Part shown: positions 21,825 to 33,725 of the stretch, piece by piece
Numbering within the stretch: position 1 is the first letter of the stretch
Layout: every line of letters starts with the position of its first letter
Assembly: GCA_028023455.1 (NCBI GenBank)
Contig: JAQFVV010000022.1
Coordinates: 9,441,100 to 9,505,099 of the forward strand
Direction: 5' to 3'
DNA from: Epiperipatus broadwayi
Taxonomy: Eukaryota; Onychophora; Udeonychophora; Euonychophora; Peripatidae
Length of the DNA stretch: 64,000 nucleotides
Translations under genes and position numbers: made by a program
Notes under the pieces: model-generated
What the model saw: the letters and a program-made list of their open reading frames with translations, nothing else
Databases searched by the model: none
What the model was told of the DNA's origin: nothing

Positions 21825-22250
21825 TTGCATCACTCTGCCCATTTGGACTGCTAATTGGGAGGCAGAGATATCTGGGATAATCTTGACATGGCTCGGCTGT
21901 GGGTTGAGAGTTTATTGCTTGGTGAACTTGGGCCTTGGACCTCGCTGCCTGTTGTGGTGGTTGGCACAATGATGGACTTCGCCACCTATTCAGCTGAAGC
22001 ATTTGGGTCTTTGCTTCAGGGCCCCAGAGGTGGGATCATTGGGTGATGGTTAACTTTTTAACAGCTGGACCATGTGGATCCACATGCAGATACACATTAA
22101 TCACATTACAGCAATTTTTATGGATGTAATTATTTTTGAACATATGTACATTTTACCTTGTTACATTGAACACTGTGTAATCCTCAATGGGTAAGTGTAC
22201 CCGAAAATTTTTGTAATCTTTTATTAATAAAGGTTACCTTTGAAAGTAAA
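21825..22250 (+). mobile_element. 3' end of non-LTR retrotransposon, family J
   Basis: Matches 52990-53625 (minus) throughout, including CTGTTGTGGTGGTTGGC, TATTCAGCTGAAGCATTTG and TCATTGGGTGATGG. It ends with GTAATCTTTTATTAATAAAG. It is GC-richer than its surroundings, with coding-like sequence running into a 3' UTR with AATAAA. No catalytic domain remains, so the clade is uncertain. A frame (21855-22046) overlaps it but differs from the best frame of the other copy. Confidence 0.65.
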
Positions 22251-22795
22251 TAATATGTGTAATAATGCATTATTACACTTATATAAATATGCATGCACAC
22301 AAACAATTTATTATATAATCTAAACATTAAAATTATTAAATATACACATAAAAAGAGGATATACAAGCCTTTCATAGATCACACATCTATTTATCAAAAC
22401 CCATAACTTGGAATTTAAAACAAATTTAGATTTATTTTTTTCACGTGATTCATAGCCAATGTAATTAGCTATGTAATTATTGATTGATAAATGGATATTT
22501 AATTATTTTTATATATGTATAAGTAAAGTGATATTAAAATATAATTTTTCATTACCCCAGAAATTGATTATTGTGATGACTATTTTTTTTCTCCATCATG
22601 GTTTCTCTATAGGGGAATACAGAATTTGTTTCTGTCACCTTGCAATAGTTTATTTAAAAATTTACTTATTACCTATATTTATATATAAACCTTTACCTGC
22701 AAAAAAAAAAAAACAATAACGATTAGGCTTAAACATTACTATATCAAACTAATAAAATATTATTACAAGTAATAAGAATCCACTAAAAAAACAAC
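22251..22795. other. AT-rich DNA, nothing recognised
   Basis: Two short frames with hydrophobic low-complexity translations; no support for a gene. Confidence 0.45.
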
Positions 22796-22908
22796 TTTTT
22801 TTTTTCATATGTCATAGCATCGGCCGGGATGCGAACCCACAACCGTCTGCAACCAACTACTTGCTTGCAAAGCGACTGCGATGACCTCTCGGCTAACAAC
22901 GCTTGACT
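22796..22908 (-). mobile_element. tRNA-derived SINE S, subfamily 1
   Basis: Minus-strand A box TTAGCCGAGAGGTCATCGC and B box GGGTTCGCATCCC; end GCTATGACATATG. Exact 16-bp target duplication ACTAAAAAAACAACTT on both sides. Confidence 0.9.
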
Positions 22909-22947
22909 AAAAAAACAACTTAACATTTAAAAGTTAACATTTAACAT

Positions 22948-23062
22948 GAATTTTTTTTCTTCTCATGTGTCATAGCATCAGCCAGGAAGCGAACGTGCTA
23001 ACCCGGGACAACTGCTTGTAAAGCGGCTGTCGCTGACCTCTCGACCACCAATGCTTGAAATA
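22948..23062 (-). mobile_element. tRNA-derived SINE S, subfamily 2
   Basis: Minus-strand A box TGGTCGAGAGGTCAGCG and B box region TAGCACGTTCGCTTCC, ending GCTATGACACATGAG. It lies about 40 bp from the previous SINE in the same orientation, so the two subfamilies sit side by side. Confidence 0.85.
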
Positions 23063-24837
23063 TAATTATTTACGACATTATCGTGGTAGTTTTTTTGTAA
23101 AGAAAGTTGCTTATTACAGATGTATAATTTTAATCTTAAAATAATTTTTTATTTGTTCTTTTTATTTTCAGTTAATATTTATGCACCGACTTATATTTCT
23201 TTTAAAAGTTGTTAAAGTTTATATTGTTGCTTTAAATATTGAGAAAAATTGCATCTAGTTATATCAAAACTACCATTGATGATTATCACATATTATCACT
23301 TAATTGTAATAACATTTTTTTTATAATATTAACAAAGGTCACGTGACTTTAGATTATATAAAAATTACTTTTCAGAAACAAGTTCTATTTCTCTTAACTT
23401 CGGTTCTGTCAGTCTGAGTAATCAATAGTGCTAGAAATTAATCTAAAAAATATAAATAAGATAGCACTGGATAAGAATTTATTAAGCACTACCATCTGGC
23501 ACCTATTAGTTATACAATTCTACACTAGGTGGCAGAAATGAAGTAAGAGAAATAGAATTTGATATTATATAATAATTTTTAATTGTTTTTAAGAAGAAAA
23601 CCTGACATACATATTTGAATAAACTTGTTATACGTGATGGAATTATATATAAATTACAAATAAATATTTACCTTCATTTCAAACTGCTCTCAGTATTAAA
23701 GCAGATATTATTAAATTAAAATTGTATTAGGTAATAGCCAAAAGAATTTTGATCATCAAAGTAATTAATAAATATTTCCTATAGACCATATGCTTCAGTA
23801 GACTCATTCTTCAATAGCATGTTGAATAAGTGCTATGCTGTTGTCCCTCTTTTGATGAACATAGACTTTTCATTTATCTTTTTCCCCAATAAAAGCACCA
23901 GATATTTCTTCTTTATGTTATTTATTTCAAAATACATATATGATTTACTCTAGACTTTCATGTACTTAACTAATTTATAAACTGGTTTAGAGTAACACAA
24001 TTAACTATTGATTTTTGATTATCAATAAAAATAAAAAAAATAATTTTATTTATTCAACACCTCTTCCATTCTTTTTGTATTGCTTATGTCAAATATCTTT
24101 AAAAAAAAAAACTACATTCCTTCTAATTTTCTTTTGTCAATACTTTTGCCTAGCAATCTTCTTAAGATATCTTCATTAGTATTTTTCTTTTTTAAAAAAT
24201 ACTACTATATAAAAGTTGAAAGATCTGAAGAAAACTTTTAAGCAGTTGAAATTGTTGTAGAGAAGTTAAACAAAGCATTGTAAAAAATGTATTAGGAGGA
24301 ATGCAGTTTTTTACTTATTGTTTTTCCATGAAGAGTTTTATGAAGTTGTGAAAATTAACCTGCCATGTCCATGATCTGAATAAAATTTAAAAATTTTCAG
24401 GTTATAAAAAGGCTCACACTTGTTTCTTAAGTAACTGACTCACAGTCAGTCCAAGTAAACATTCAATATTAGTGTTTAATATGTATCTAATTGTTCCTAC
24501 TTGCGAAATAAATACACTTAATCTTCTTAATATTCAATATTTAAAAACCAAGCAAGAATGTTTTTTTTTTAGTTTTTCTAAGAGGAAAGGTTATGGAAGT
24601 TCCCCCTATAGTGGACCATTTAACACATATTTTCTCTTTTTATCATTTTATTAGTGCCACTTACATGACTACTGATGAGAGGTATGCCTTTCCAACAAGT
24701 TATTTAACTATAAATCTAAAATTTAATTATCTTCATATTCAATATTATATTCAGTCACTGAAGAAAGAGTATGGCCATATTAATGATATGTAAAGAAGTT
24801 AAGTATTAAAATGATATATTTTCATACATGTTTGTAA
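23063..24837. other. AT-rich DNA with a small MITE-like inverted repeat
   Basis: Positions 23380-23412 and 23538-23572 form inverted ends (TTCTATTTCTCTTA) around about 125 bp. The inner GTCTGAGTAATCAAT resembles family A. No gene in the rest; frames at 24472-24793 show no domain. Confidence 0.45.
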
Positions 24838-25155
24838 AATACCATACCATTTACACCTTCTTAGACACTTTATCAATACTTTTATTTGTATTATTTGTAT
24901 TACACTAACAGTTTCGACTGTCCTGCAGTCATCATCAGAGTTCTTGTTGATTCTATTACCAAAACCCAGTTTTGACTGTCCAGTCATCATCAGAGTTCTT
25001 GTTGATTCTATTACCAAAACCCAGGTTTTGGTAATAGAATCAACAAGAACTCTGATGATGACTGCAGGACAGTCAAAACTGTTAGTGTAATAAAAATAAT
25101 ACGAATAAAAGTATTGATAGTGTCTAAGAAGGTGTAAATGGTATGATATGTTATA
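24838..25155. repeat. Foldback element G with hammerhead-like motifs
   Basis: Arms 24838-24965 and 25022-25155 are reverse complements. The innermost part of the left arm is duplicated (24966-25021). Each carries CTGATGATGACTG followed by CAGTC and (G/A)AAAC. Open frames here on the minus strand are by-products of the palindrome. Confidence 0.75.
24904..24941 (-). ncRNA. Hammerhead-like motif with one extra base, element G
   Basis: Minus strand: CUGAUGA (24932-24938), an extra U, stem II GACUG/CAGUC around CAGGA, GAA (24913-24915), AC/GU around a single U, then U as cleavage-site nucleotide. Stem I is three pairs (ACU/AGU). The extra base after A9 departs from the consensus, so activity is doubtful. 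Confidence 0.4.
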
Positions 25156-27839
25156 ATAGAAATCAATACATAGGAAAAGAAGAAGTAGAAAATTATATTT
25201 GTAAAGTACAAAAAAATGATTGAAATCAAAATTGTTGTGTGTACATAATAAAAAATGGAAATGTGATTTCATTAATATACAATATCATTGCTACATTTGT
25301 TACATAAAGTTAACTTGTGAAATAAGAGACTCATAATGACTGAACTTTATACTAATGTAAGTGACTGGAGATAGTAAGATAAAATGAAACTACACAAAAT
25401 GAGAGATAGATATGGAAGAAGATAAAAAGACTTTGTAACAAAACCAATACTTATATTTTCATAAATATTTATATTCAGTAAAAAATAAAATGCATAATCA
25501 GTTTTATATCTAGTATTAACTTTACTTGTATAAAAAAGAAAGGTTACAGCAAAAAATGATTCGAGATTTAGAATGACTATTCATTCAGTTATATATACAT
25601 GCCACAGAAGTAGTTTATTATTATTTATTAATTAAGACCTTAAGATTGTAGATGATTTAATTCTGCTAAAGAACAGTTCAGTATAATGTTTGAATGTTCA
25701 ACAGCATATAATTGCATTATGATTACTTCACATTTTACAATCTGTATGTCTTATATTTAGTATTTAAAATGATTGACTTTTGTATGATATCGTGGAATAC
25801 TAATATTGAGACTCCCAGCAGCTAAATGGTCAATGTTGTATACTGTGATGTAATCATGTTAAAGAGTGTAGTTTGTTTCTTTAATGTCATGTTAAAACTG
25901 ATAAATTTAATAATAGTCATTTGATTGGATAGAATGTTTAAGCATTTTTGGTATAATGGTTATATAAATATTAAAGTGGGACCAAATTTCCGTCTGATGT
26001 TCACATCATAGTACCAGCCTTCTTTTATCAAACTAATAATAAATGCAAAGTGATTGTTTATGTCTCCTCCTTCCTGGACTTATGAGAGTGCCAGTTTAAT
26101 ATTTGACTTTAATTTAGACTGAACAAATCTGATCCTGATATAAACAAAGTCTTATTAAATGCAATCAAAATTAATCTTCACATAGAAGAACGAATTTCTA
26201 TCCATTTTAAACCACTTGTGGAGAATAATTTTTAGCTGATTATGAAGCTATTACTATAAATAACATTAGATTTTTCAATAGACAAACATATATTATTACA
26301 ATTTGTCAAAGTTTAAAGTAAAAATCAAAAAGTATTTGATTTTCTGGTATATTGCATATCTACGTCTTTAAAATTAATGTATAGGAATAATACTTTTGAT
26401 TTTTAGAAATAGTTTTTTTATCATAATTAAAGTATAAAAATATGCACAAATAAAATTATGTTTATATCCCATTGTGAAAAATTAGTAATCCATGTATAAC
26501 ATTATAGAAACATGTTATTCTTTGCCCAAAACTAATTGGATAAAACTGGATCACCATTGATAGTAGTTTAGCATAGTTTGACACCTCATAATTTTAGTGA
26601 TTCTCCATCATAAATTATTAAAACTCTTTATATCATTAACATGCATTATCATTACATCTTTACAAAGTCACAAAAAGATTTGCTTTTTTTTTGTACCTGT
26701 TACTTATTTTTCAGGCACAGTAATAAATCTTCTCAATACTATTCAAGAAATGTTTTGATGTTCAAAAGTCCCCTTAGATTTTAGATAACTTACTTGAGTA
26801 GTTGTATGGATTTGACACTCAGCCAGAAATTACATATGTTTAAAAAATACTAGCTGTCAGTACACTCACATTTATAATAGATGGCTTGTAATAGAGTAAA
26901 TAGAATGAAATTCTGCTTTTTATGCATATATTGAAAAATATGCAGAGGAAGTTTCATCCACAAACTATTATCACAGGTTATCTTTTGATTCCATTAATCA
27001 TGGAATAATTTGTTAGAGGAGGCAAATTAAACACAGAAAATACATTAATAAACTAAAGTTTTTTGTAATTGAAAATAAACTCTAAATAGCACTGTGATGC
27101 AGTACTTTGTGTATTCACCTGCCTTACCCACAGTATAAGGTTCAAATCTAGGTCAAACAAAAATGAAATTTCAGGTAGTATGGGATTTCTAAACAAGCTT
27201 GAGACTGTAACTCTTGACAACTCACTTATAGTTTTCTGTTTTGTTCAGTATATAAGTATGTAACTATCCGTAACGAGAAAGCAAAGGTTGCAGACACATC
27301 TAAGTTGATCAGATAATTGTAAATGCTCATGTTATAATAAGCGATGAATTCATGGATTATTCTTTTAATTTGATAATAAGAATATAAGTTTTAGCTTAGT
27401 AAGTTTTAGATATTATAGTTGTAAGACTGAATATGTTAATTACCATGTGTTGATTGAGGGGGAAAGGTTATAGCTCTTAATTTATTATATATCTCCCAAA
27501 ATAAATTTAGAAGCATTTTATTTTTTATATAATACTGTTTGATAATATAATTTTATTATTTACTGGTTCTTAAAAATGTTTTAATTGTATCTAAATTAAT
27601 TTATACACCTAATCATATAATACATATATTTGTATAATTATTATTACTCCTTCTTCTCCTCTGTCTTATGTTTGTGTAGCTGGTATTTCTAATTTCATAA
27701 AAGATCCTTTAAATCTTAAGCTACATTGTCACTTAATATTCATACTTTCTTGCTTATCTTCATTTTTATTAGAAGCTTTTTATAAATAATGCCCAGAAAT
27801 ATATTGTGAGATTAAAGAGAAAAAAAATAATTCAATTTT
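25156..27839. other. AT-rich DNA, no gene recognised; one tRNA-like fragment
   Basis: About 27095-27160 has TGTGATGCAGTACTTTG and AAGGTTCAAATCTAG, a weak box A/box B pair. No other structure was recognised in 2.7 kb. Confidence 0.4.
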
Positions 27840-27948
27840 GTCAACCATTGTTAGCTGAGAGGTCAGCGCAGCTACCTTCAAGCAAGCAGTTGGTTGCAGA
27901 TGGTTGTTGCGGGTTCGCCTCCCGGCCGATGCTATGACATATGGAAAA
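27840..27948 (+). mobile_element. tRNA-derived SINE S, subfamily 1
   Basis: A box TTAGCTGAGAGGTCAGCGC, B box GCGGGTTCGCCTCCC, end GATGCTATGACATATG plus an A tract. Target duplication AATTCAATTTT on both sides. Confidence 0.9.
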
Positions 27949-28325
27949 AAAAATTCAATTTTTTATAACTGTTACATCCATAACACATATCAAATGCTCT
28001 GTTAAGATTTGTTTAATTTCTTATATCATTGCATATATTTTTATCATGTAAAATGTGAAATAATGCTATAAAAATATCCATGTATAATCTGTAGAACTAA
28101 ATAGAGAACCTCCAACCAATCATATGGGAAAAGAACTCTTTTTTATACATTGCCATTTATAATTTCATGCATTTGTACAAGTTTGGTAGTTAGTTTTTGG
28201 CAATAAAACAATTCATTTGTGTAAAGTTATATGCAGAAAAAATATAAAAACAAATACAAATTAAAATAAATTATATACTTTAAAATATCTACAACATATA
28301 ACATATGAAATTAAAAATTAAAAAA

Positions 28326-28437
28326 CAGTCTTGCATTGGTGGTCAAGAGGTCAACGCGACTGCCTTGCACTTGCAGGCAGTTGCCCGGGTTGCAGGTTCG
28401 TGTCCCGTCCGATGCTATGACACTAAAAAAAAAAAAA
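28326..28437 (+). mobile_element. tRNA-derived SINE S, subfamily 2
   Basis: A box TGGTCAAGAGGTCAACGC, B box GCAGGTTCGTGTCCC, end GATGCTATGACACT plus an A tract of about 15. Target duplication AATTAAAAAACA. A 60-codon frame across it is incidental. Confidence 0.85.
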
Positions 28438-29806
28438 AATTAAAAAACAATACATTAATAAAACATTTTAAATCTCACAATAAATAGAGTAATTATACTT
28501 TAATATGTTCTACATATTTTTTATACTGGTGATTTTTTTAAAGATATAATTATTTAAGGCCAATGTGGATTGTATTTTTGAATAAGTTCTTGTTGTCAGA
28601 TATGAGACGAACTACATTCTGCACAAAAGTTATATGGAGCAAAATATAGGCCATTATGAATGACTTTGAATTAATGTTGCACTCTGACATGACAATATTT
28701 TTAATATAAGTTATATTACTGTGTGGATTTAATGCAAAAAAAATGCTTACCCTAATGCTTATGGATGTGACAAAGATATAGGTTATATGAAAACATTAAA
28801 GTACTACATTCAGGAAATAGCACACATGCATTGTTGAATAGACTAAGTAGGGCAAATAAATACTCAATTTTTTTCATAAAACTGAAAAACTTATAGTGAA
28901 GGTGAAATAAAATTTGATATTACAGTATAAATATGAAAATGATTTAATACTAAAAGTTGCAATTATTAAAAGGAAATATGTTTCTTTTTCCCCATGGATC
29001 AAACATCCCTGAAATCATTATTTGCTATTTAAATATCAATATTTTTATTTATTTTATATACAATTAAAGACTCAACCTTATAATTAATCTACATTTAAAA
29101 ATCAACTGCAAAGTAATACCCATGGTCACTTTTGTTCACATTCTTTCAAACCCTTTTTATTAATAAGTGTATATCTATAGAAAAATGGCTTTGGTTTTTC
29201 CTCCTTTGTATAGGGCTTTAGTTATAAGATAGACAAGTAGACAAATGTTTCCACATTACATTGATGTTAATTTATTTTACCATGCAGAATTTATTTGAAA
29301 TTTATTTCATCAATAGTATGCTAAATTCATTATTTGTTGTGTTGGAAGTGAAATACTTACCTTTTGACACTGTCAGAGATGGTGTCAAAGTTTAGTTTGC
29401 TAAAGTGCCAAAAAGTTCACTGTGTCTTTGGTTTTATACATATGATTGGGAAAAGACATGTAGTGCATTATTTGATGCAATAATGTATTATTCGTGTAAT
29501 GTAGCATTCAAACCCAGGTGGAAATTTTTTCAAATAACAGGATTTATAGGCAAGCTTTAACAAAGAGTAAAATGAGGATGGAAATGGAAAAGCAGTCAAA
29601 CTTTTTTCTCTCAATAGTTGACAAAATTAATAAGTAAAGACTTCTTCATACTGCTTTTTATTATGAGTTGGTGAAGAGGTTTATATGTTATAGTGAACAG
29701 TTTGAAGTCTGTTTTATCTTTTGTCATACATATATTTATTTCAGTTATTGAGTTTTTTTTTTATTAGAGAGCTTAAATATTAATAAAATATTATAAAGGA
29801 TTCTTA
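28438..29806. other. AT-rich DNA, nothing recognised
   Basis: No domain-bearing frame, repeat partner or RNA-like structure found. Confidence 0.5.
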
Positions 29807-30126
29807 AAAAAAAAAAATCAAGTCAGATGTCACATGACCTAATTTAATAAGCTTGTATTACAAATATTATATATAGAGCTTGTAAATAAGCTCTTAACAA
29901 GCTATTTAAATTAGATAGCTGGATTGGAAGACATGGATGTCTGAAAATTTCAGATTTTCTACCTAATAGTTACACATTAGATAAAGTGCTGGGCTTGTTC
30001 TGGTATTTTTAATCTAATGCTTGAATATCCTAATGCCTTACTGATAAAAGCCAGACCTAGAAACCGGTCTGGGATTGGGGATATTTTGCAAAGCTTGTTA
30101 AGAGCTTATTTGCAGGTTCTATATAT
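29807..30126 (+). mobile_element. Family B ribozyme repeat with 17-bp flanking duplication
   Basis: Near-identical flanks ATATTATAAAGGATTCT (ending near 29806) and ATATTTATAAAGGATTCT (ending near 30144) suggest a target duplication. Inverted ends of about 40 bp (AAATAAGCTCTTAACAAGCT and AGCTTGTTAAGAGCTTATTT) frame the interior. The hammerhead (about 30036-30075) has CUGAUAA, a weak stem II, GAA, ACCGGU and cleavage-site C. Confidence 0.65.
30036..30075 (+). ncRNA. Hammerhead motif, family B, decayed
   Basis: The core reads CUGAUAA (G8 to A). Stem II is nearly lost (AAGC against CUA). GAA, palindrome ACCGGU and C (30068) are kept, and stem I is weak. Confidence 0.5.
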
Positions 30127-30671
30127 AATATTTATAAAGGATTCTGTAGAGATTCCAATCAGGAGATTGATTCTCTAATGACTTTATCAAGTTATTCAAT
30201 ATATCAGTGAGTCATTAAACATGTAGTTCATGATTTTGTTATTATCTCTGTAGGTTAGTAGCATTAAGCTTCATTTAAAAAGCAGATAATGAATATCATT
30301 ATCATATGATCTCTTAAATCTATTGATAAAACTTCAGTAATGTTTGGAAGATCAAATACATTGGGCTTTACTTTTGGATTTGACAAAAAAAATTGTTTAA
30401 ATCCTTACAAGACTGTTTTTAAACCATAATTTTTCATTTGTAGTTGTCAGTGGAACATCCAGTAAAGAGATCTTGTTCTGAAATAGGTGATTAAACTTTA
30501 TTTTGACTATTGAAAAATTTGATTTATTTTTTAATTATTTTCTGTGAGGCAACTTTTTTTTGCTATCCGATAGAGGAAACCATTGTGAAGAAGTAAACTT
30601 GAGGGTACTGATAATATTTCTCACCGTAATATTTAAATGGTTATCTAAAAGTTTAGTGTGGATTATTTTTC
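30127..30671. other. AT-rich DNA, nothing recognised
   Basis: No feature seen beyond the outer edge of the next element. Confidence 0.45.
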
Positions 30672-31225
30672 TCCAATAGGAGCACAATATTCGGTGGTCG
30701 TGATTTAGTTTGTGCTCATGGCCATTTTGAAATCTAAAAACCACCGTTGACCTATCCAACTGGTAAATAATATAAATATTGAATAAAAGTACTTTAAATT
30801 CATACTTTAGATATTATAAGCTAATAAAAATAATATGCTTTATTTCATATGAGTATATACTATAATCTTTTAGTATTTGGAATTTATAAGCTTGGTTTGA
30901 TCAGACTTCTGCATCTTTTGGATGATACTTCATATAGGCCAAACCATTCTCCCCCTGCCCCACATATTCCGGTTCTTTGTGCCATTGTATTCCAAATAAT
31001 TCATGAAGGTAAATTAAAAAAAAAAAAATCTCTAATAAAATAAAGCATATTATTTTTACTAGCTTATAATTTCTAAAATATGAATTTAAAGTACTTTTAT
31101 TCAATATTTATGTCATTTATCAGTTGGATGTATCAGCAATGGTTTTGGCTGGTCTTTAAATTTCAAAGTGGCCATGAACACAAACTAAATTGGCACCCTG
31201 ACCCAATATTCTCCAAAGAATATGC
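30672..31225. mobile_element. MITE-like element enclosing an exon-like segment
   Basis: Arms 30672-30845 and 31036-31225 are reverse complements (AATATTGAATAAAAGTACTTT inner; GTTTGTGCTCATGGCC outer). The arm part with GGCCATTTTGAAAT, AAAAACCA and CATCCAACTGATAAAT is related to the inverted ends of the 38100-39179 element. The interior differs from it and is exon-like. No target duplication was identified. Confidence 0.7.
30874..31008 (+). pseudogene. Exon-like segment, possibly captured from a host gene
   Basis: A 135-bp open stretch (45 codons, divisible by three) is bounded by an acceptor-like ATAATCTTTTAG and a donor-like GAAG|GTAAAT. The frame encodes LIRLLHLLDD followed by SPPAPHIPVLCAIVFQIIHE, helical and hydrophobic, and markedly less AT-rich than anything nearby. 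I do not recognise the family. A chance open frame or a transposon coding remnant is possible. The opposite-strand frame at 30901-31104 is a shadow. Confidence 0.35.
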
Positions 31226-32242
31226 TGATTCTAATAAAACTATCTGCAGATACTTACATCATAATCCCAAGTAGTGTTAGCCAACTTTTTAAGCAGATTA
31301 TTTACAAATATTATTTTAGAACTAATCTTATGTAAGTGAAGGAAATAAGAATATCATTCAATGCTGCTGTTTTTAAGTAATACAGACTAATATTAGATTT
31401 AGCAATTTCATTCCACACATATATAAAAGTGTATGTAAATTTTAGATTACCGTTTGAATGACAATATTGAGTTTATATTTAAAACTACTTTTTTCCAAGT
31501 CCTCGCCAGTTTAGTATTTTTTTATAATTGTGCATTAAAAAAAACTCACAAAATATTTAATTTATATACTTACATATGAACTCTGTGTAGCCCTAGTTTA
31601 TAAATGTTTTCGGATTTATTTGTATTGTGATTAATATTCATGAGTGTTTCTATATCAACTTTTTAGAAAGGAAGTAAAAACTCACACAAAAAAAAAGTAA
31701 TTCAAAAGTATGATTCATTCTGTAGTTATATTGATTTTAGATTTCTTGCACAGCACTAATTATAAATACTAAGAACTAAGATAAAACTATTAACTACAAT
31801 TTTTCACTTTGAAGATGAGAGGAGGGAGAAGGGGGGAGATTTAAAAATCTATTTCATTATTTTAAAAAGCTTTTTTTTTAAAAAAAAAAAAAAAACAAAG
31901 CTATTATTATTTTAATTGGAATTTTTCTAAATGCAAAATTTACAGATTTAATCAGTTTTTTCCTTAACAATTTATATATAGTACAAATATTTTCTAGAAA
32001 TTACGATTGACCGCATTCTTATATTTCAAACGTAAATTATAGATATTGGATAAGGCGGTAGAACCACATTAATGGATCCTAAAATGCATTTTAACTGACT
32101 TAAATGATGGGCATTATCATCCGCAGGACTACTTACTTAAAGAATATTATAGATGTATTTGTAATTATATTTGAAATCTATATGTAAGTTAAATGAAATA
32201 AAATAACCTTTAATTTAATTAACAATAATTGAAGTAGTAGTA
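31226..32242. other. AT-rich DNA, nothing recognised
   Basis: Homopolymer tracts near 31870-31895 form a short A/T hairpin. No gene. Confidence 0.45.
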
Positions 32243-32475
32243 ATCTCTCCATGCAGTAGTGCCATCCACTGCGTCCTTGGTAATCAATGAATTCAAAAAG
32301 AATTGCACATAAATCCCTATCTAATGCCAACTGATGAAAGCTACAAGATAGAAACTAGTTTAGGAGTATTGGATGAGTAAGCGCTAGATAGGGATTTTAT
32401 GTACAAACCCTCTTACATCCATTTATTACCTAGGCTTGCACTAAGTGACACTACTGTATGGATAGTTTTCTATTG
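32243..32475. repeat. Family A palindrome, old and shortened
   Basis: Inverted arms TCTCTCCATGCAGTAGTGCCA and CACTACTGTATGGATAG with family A interior. A degenerate hammerhead core CUGAUGA (32331-32337), then GAAACUAGUU, is visible. Stem II is lost. Confidence 0.6.
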
Positions 32476-33371
32476 TGTTAACAGCTTGTGTAAGCATTGA
32501 AAATGATGATCATGTGACATTTTAGTGTTTTAAACAATTAAAATATTGGCAAAAAATAATGATTGTTAAGTGATTACTAAAAAAATGTCTAGCTGCTATA
32601 TTACATATGGCTTATCTGAAGGATTCTATCTTATAGAATTATATCTCAGGAATTATTAGAATCTATTTTATTTAATACTTGCATTCATATATTAGAAGTA
32701 TGAGAGTGATGTCGATCATTATTTCTTCAAAAAATGGGGAAATACGATACAAGAATAGAACTATAAAATATTTAAAAATGAATATTAAGCGGTATCTATC
32801 TATATACAGAATATTATCTATATATACGAACTTTATTTAACTTAAAGTCTGTATCGAAAGTTAAATGAAAAAATAGTAATTTCTATAAAAATTAATAATT
32901 TTTAAAAGGTTACACCTTATGGTTTGATGAAGTTGTAGAATAGCAAACTATAGAGTTCAAAGTCCATGACATCCTGGGTAATTCAGTCATTCTATTATTT
33001 ATCTTATTTATTAAAAGCATTGCTTCAGTAATCATAAACTGTATATATATTTTCTAGGTCATGGTTATATTTTTATATTGTACTCAGTGGAAGATCAGTA
33101 TTGGCAATCATACAAACTGGAATATAAGTTACTGAATACTTTCATTTTATGTGCCAGATATTGATCTTATTATTGTAGTTGTTTTTCTTCTTATTGTTGT
33201 TGTCATTGGTGTTGTGGTTATTATTATTATTAAAACTAACATCTAACTGATATTTTGCCACTGCAGTATATAGAATATCTGTATCTTAAAAAAGTTTAGA
33301 TTAAAATTTTTCTACATTGATGTTGGGTAGGTTGGGGTGGCGTGGGTTATTAAAATAGATTCCTTTTCACT
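32476..33371. other. AT-rich DNA, nothing recognised
   Basis: Short TTA/TTG runs near 33190-33235; no gene. Confidence 0.45.
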
Positions 33372-33554
33372 TATGCAAGATTGGTGTTAAACCATTAAGC
33401 ATCACATGATCACATTTCCTATACTAGCACATTAATTGTTGATAAACAGAGCAAAACTCTCCATACAGTATTGCCACCTGTGCTAAACAGAGTAATCAAT
33501 GGATGCCAGAAGGCTTGTGCATAAAATCCCTATCTAATGCCTACTCATCCAATA

Positions 33555-33596
33555 TCCACAGACTAGTTTCTGGCTTGTGGCCTTCGTCAGTGAGGA
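33555..33596 (-). ncRNA. Hammerhead ribozyme motif, family A
   Basis: Minus strand: stem I UCCUCA/UGUGGA with one mismatch, core CUGACGA, stem II GGC/GCC around CACAA, GAA, ACUAGU, cleavage-site C. Core nucleotides intact. Confidence 0.6.
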
Positions 33597-33683
33597 GCTT
33601 TGTATCTGAGAGCACTGCATCTAGATCTTAGGATCTAATGCAAACATCCTAAGATCTAGATGCAGTGCTCTCAGATCCAAAGC

Positions 33684-33725
33684 TCCTCACTGACGAAGGC
33701 CACAAGCCAGAAACTAGTCTGGGGA
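33684..33725 (+). ncRNA. Hammerhead ribozyme motif, family A
   Basis: Stem I UCCUCA (33684-33689) with UGGGGA (33720-33725), core CUGACGA (33690-33696), stem II GGC/GCC, GAA (33710-33712), ACUAGU (33713-33718), C33719. Base for base as at 228-269. Confidence 0.65.

Noticed and set aside
21820-22046. Host gene exon at the GC-rich frames
   Set aside because: Matches 52990-53625 including the 3' UTR, so it is an interspersed repeat.
8209-23062. Functional tRNA genes at SINE S loci
   Set aside because: Acceptor stems and anticodon arms do not close and copies have A tails with target duplications; they are SINEs.
24799-25272. 157-codon open frame on minus
   Set aside because: Generated by the element G palindrome and its duplication (the residues ...VIESTRTL... 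repeat); no protein family recognised.
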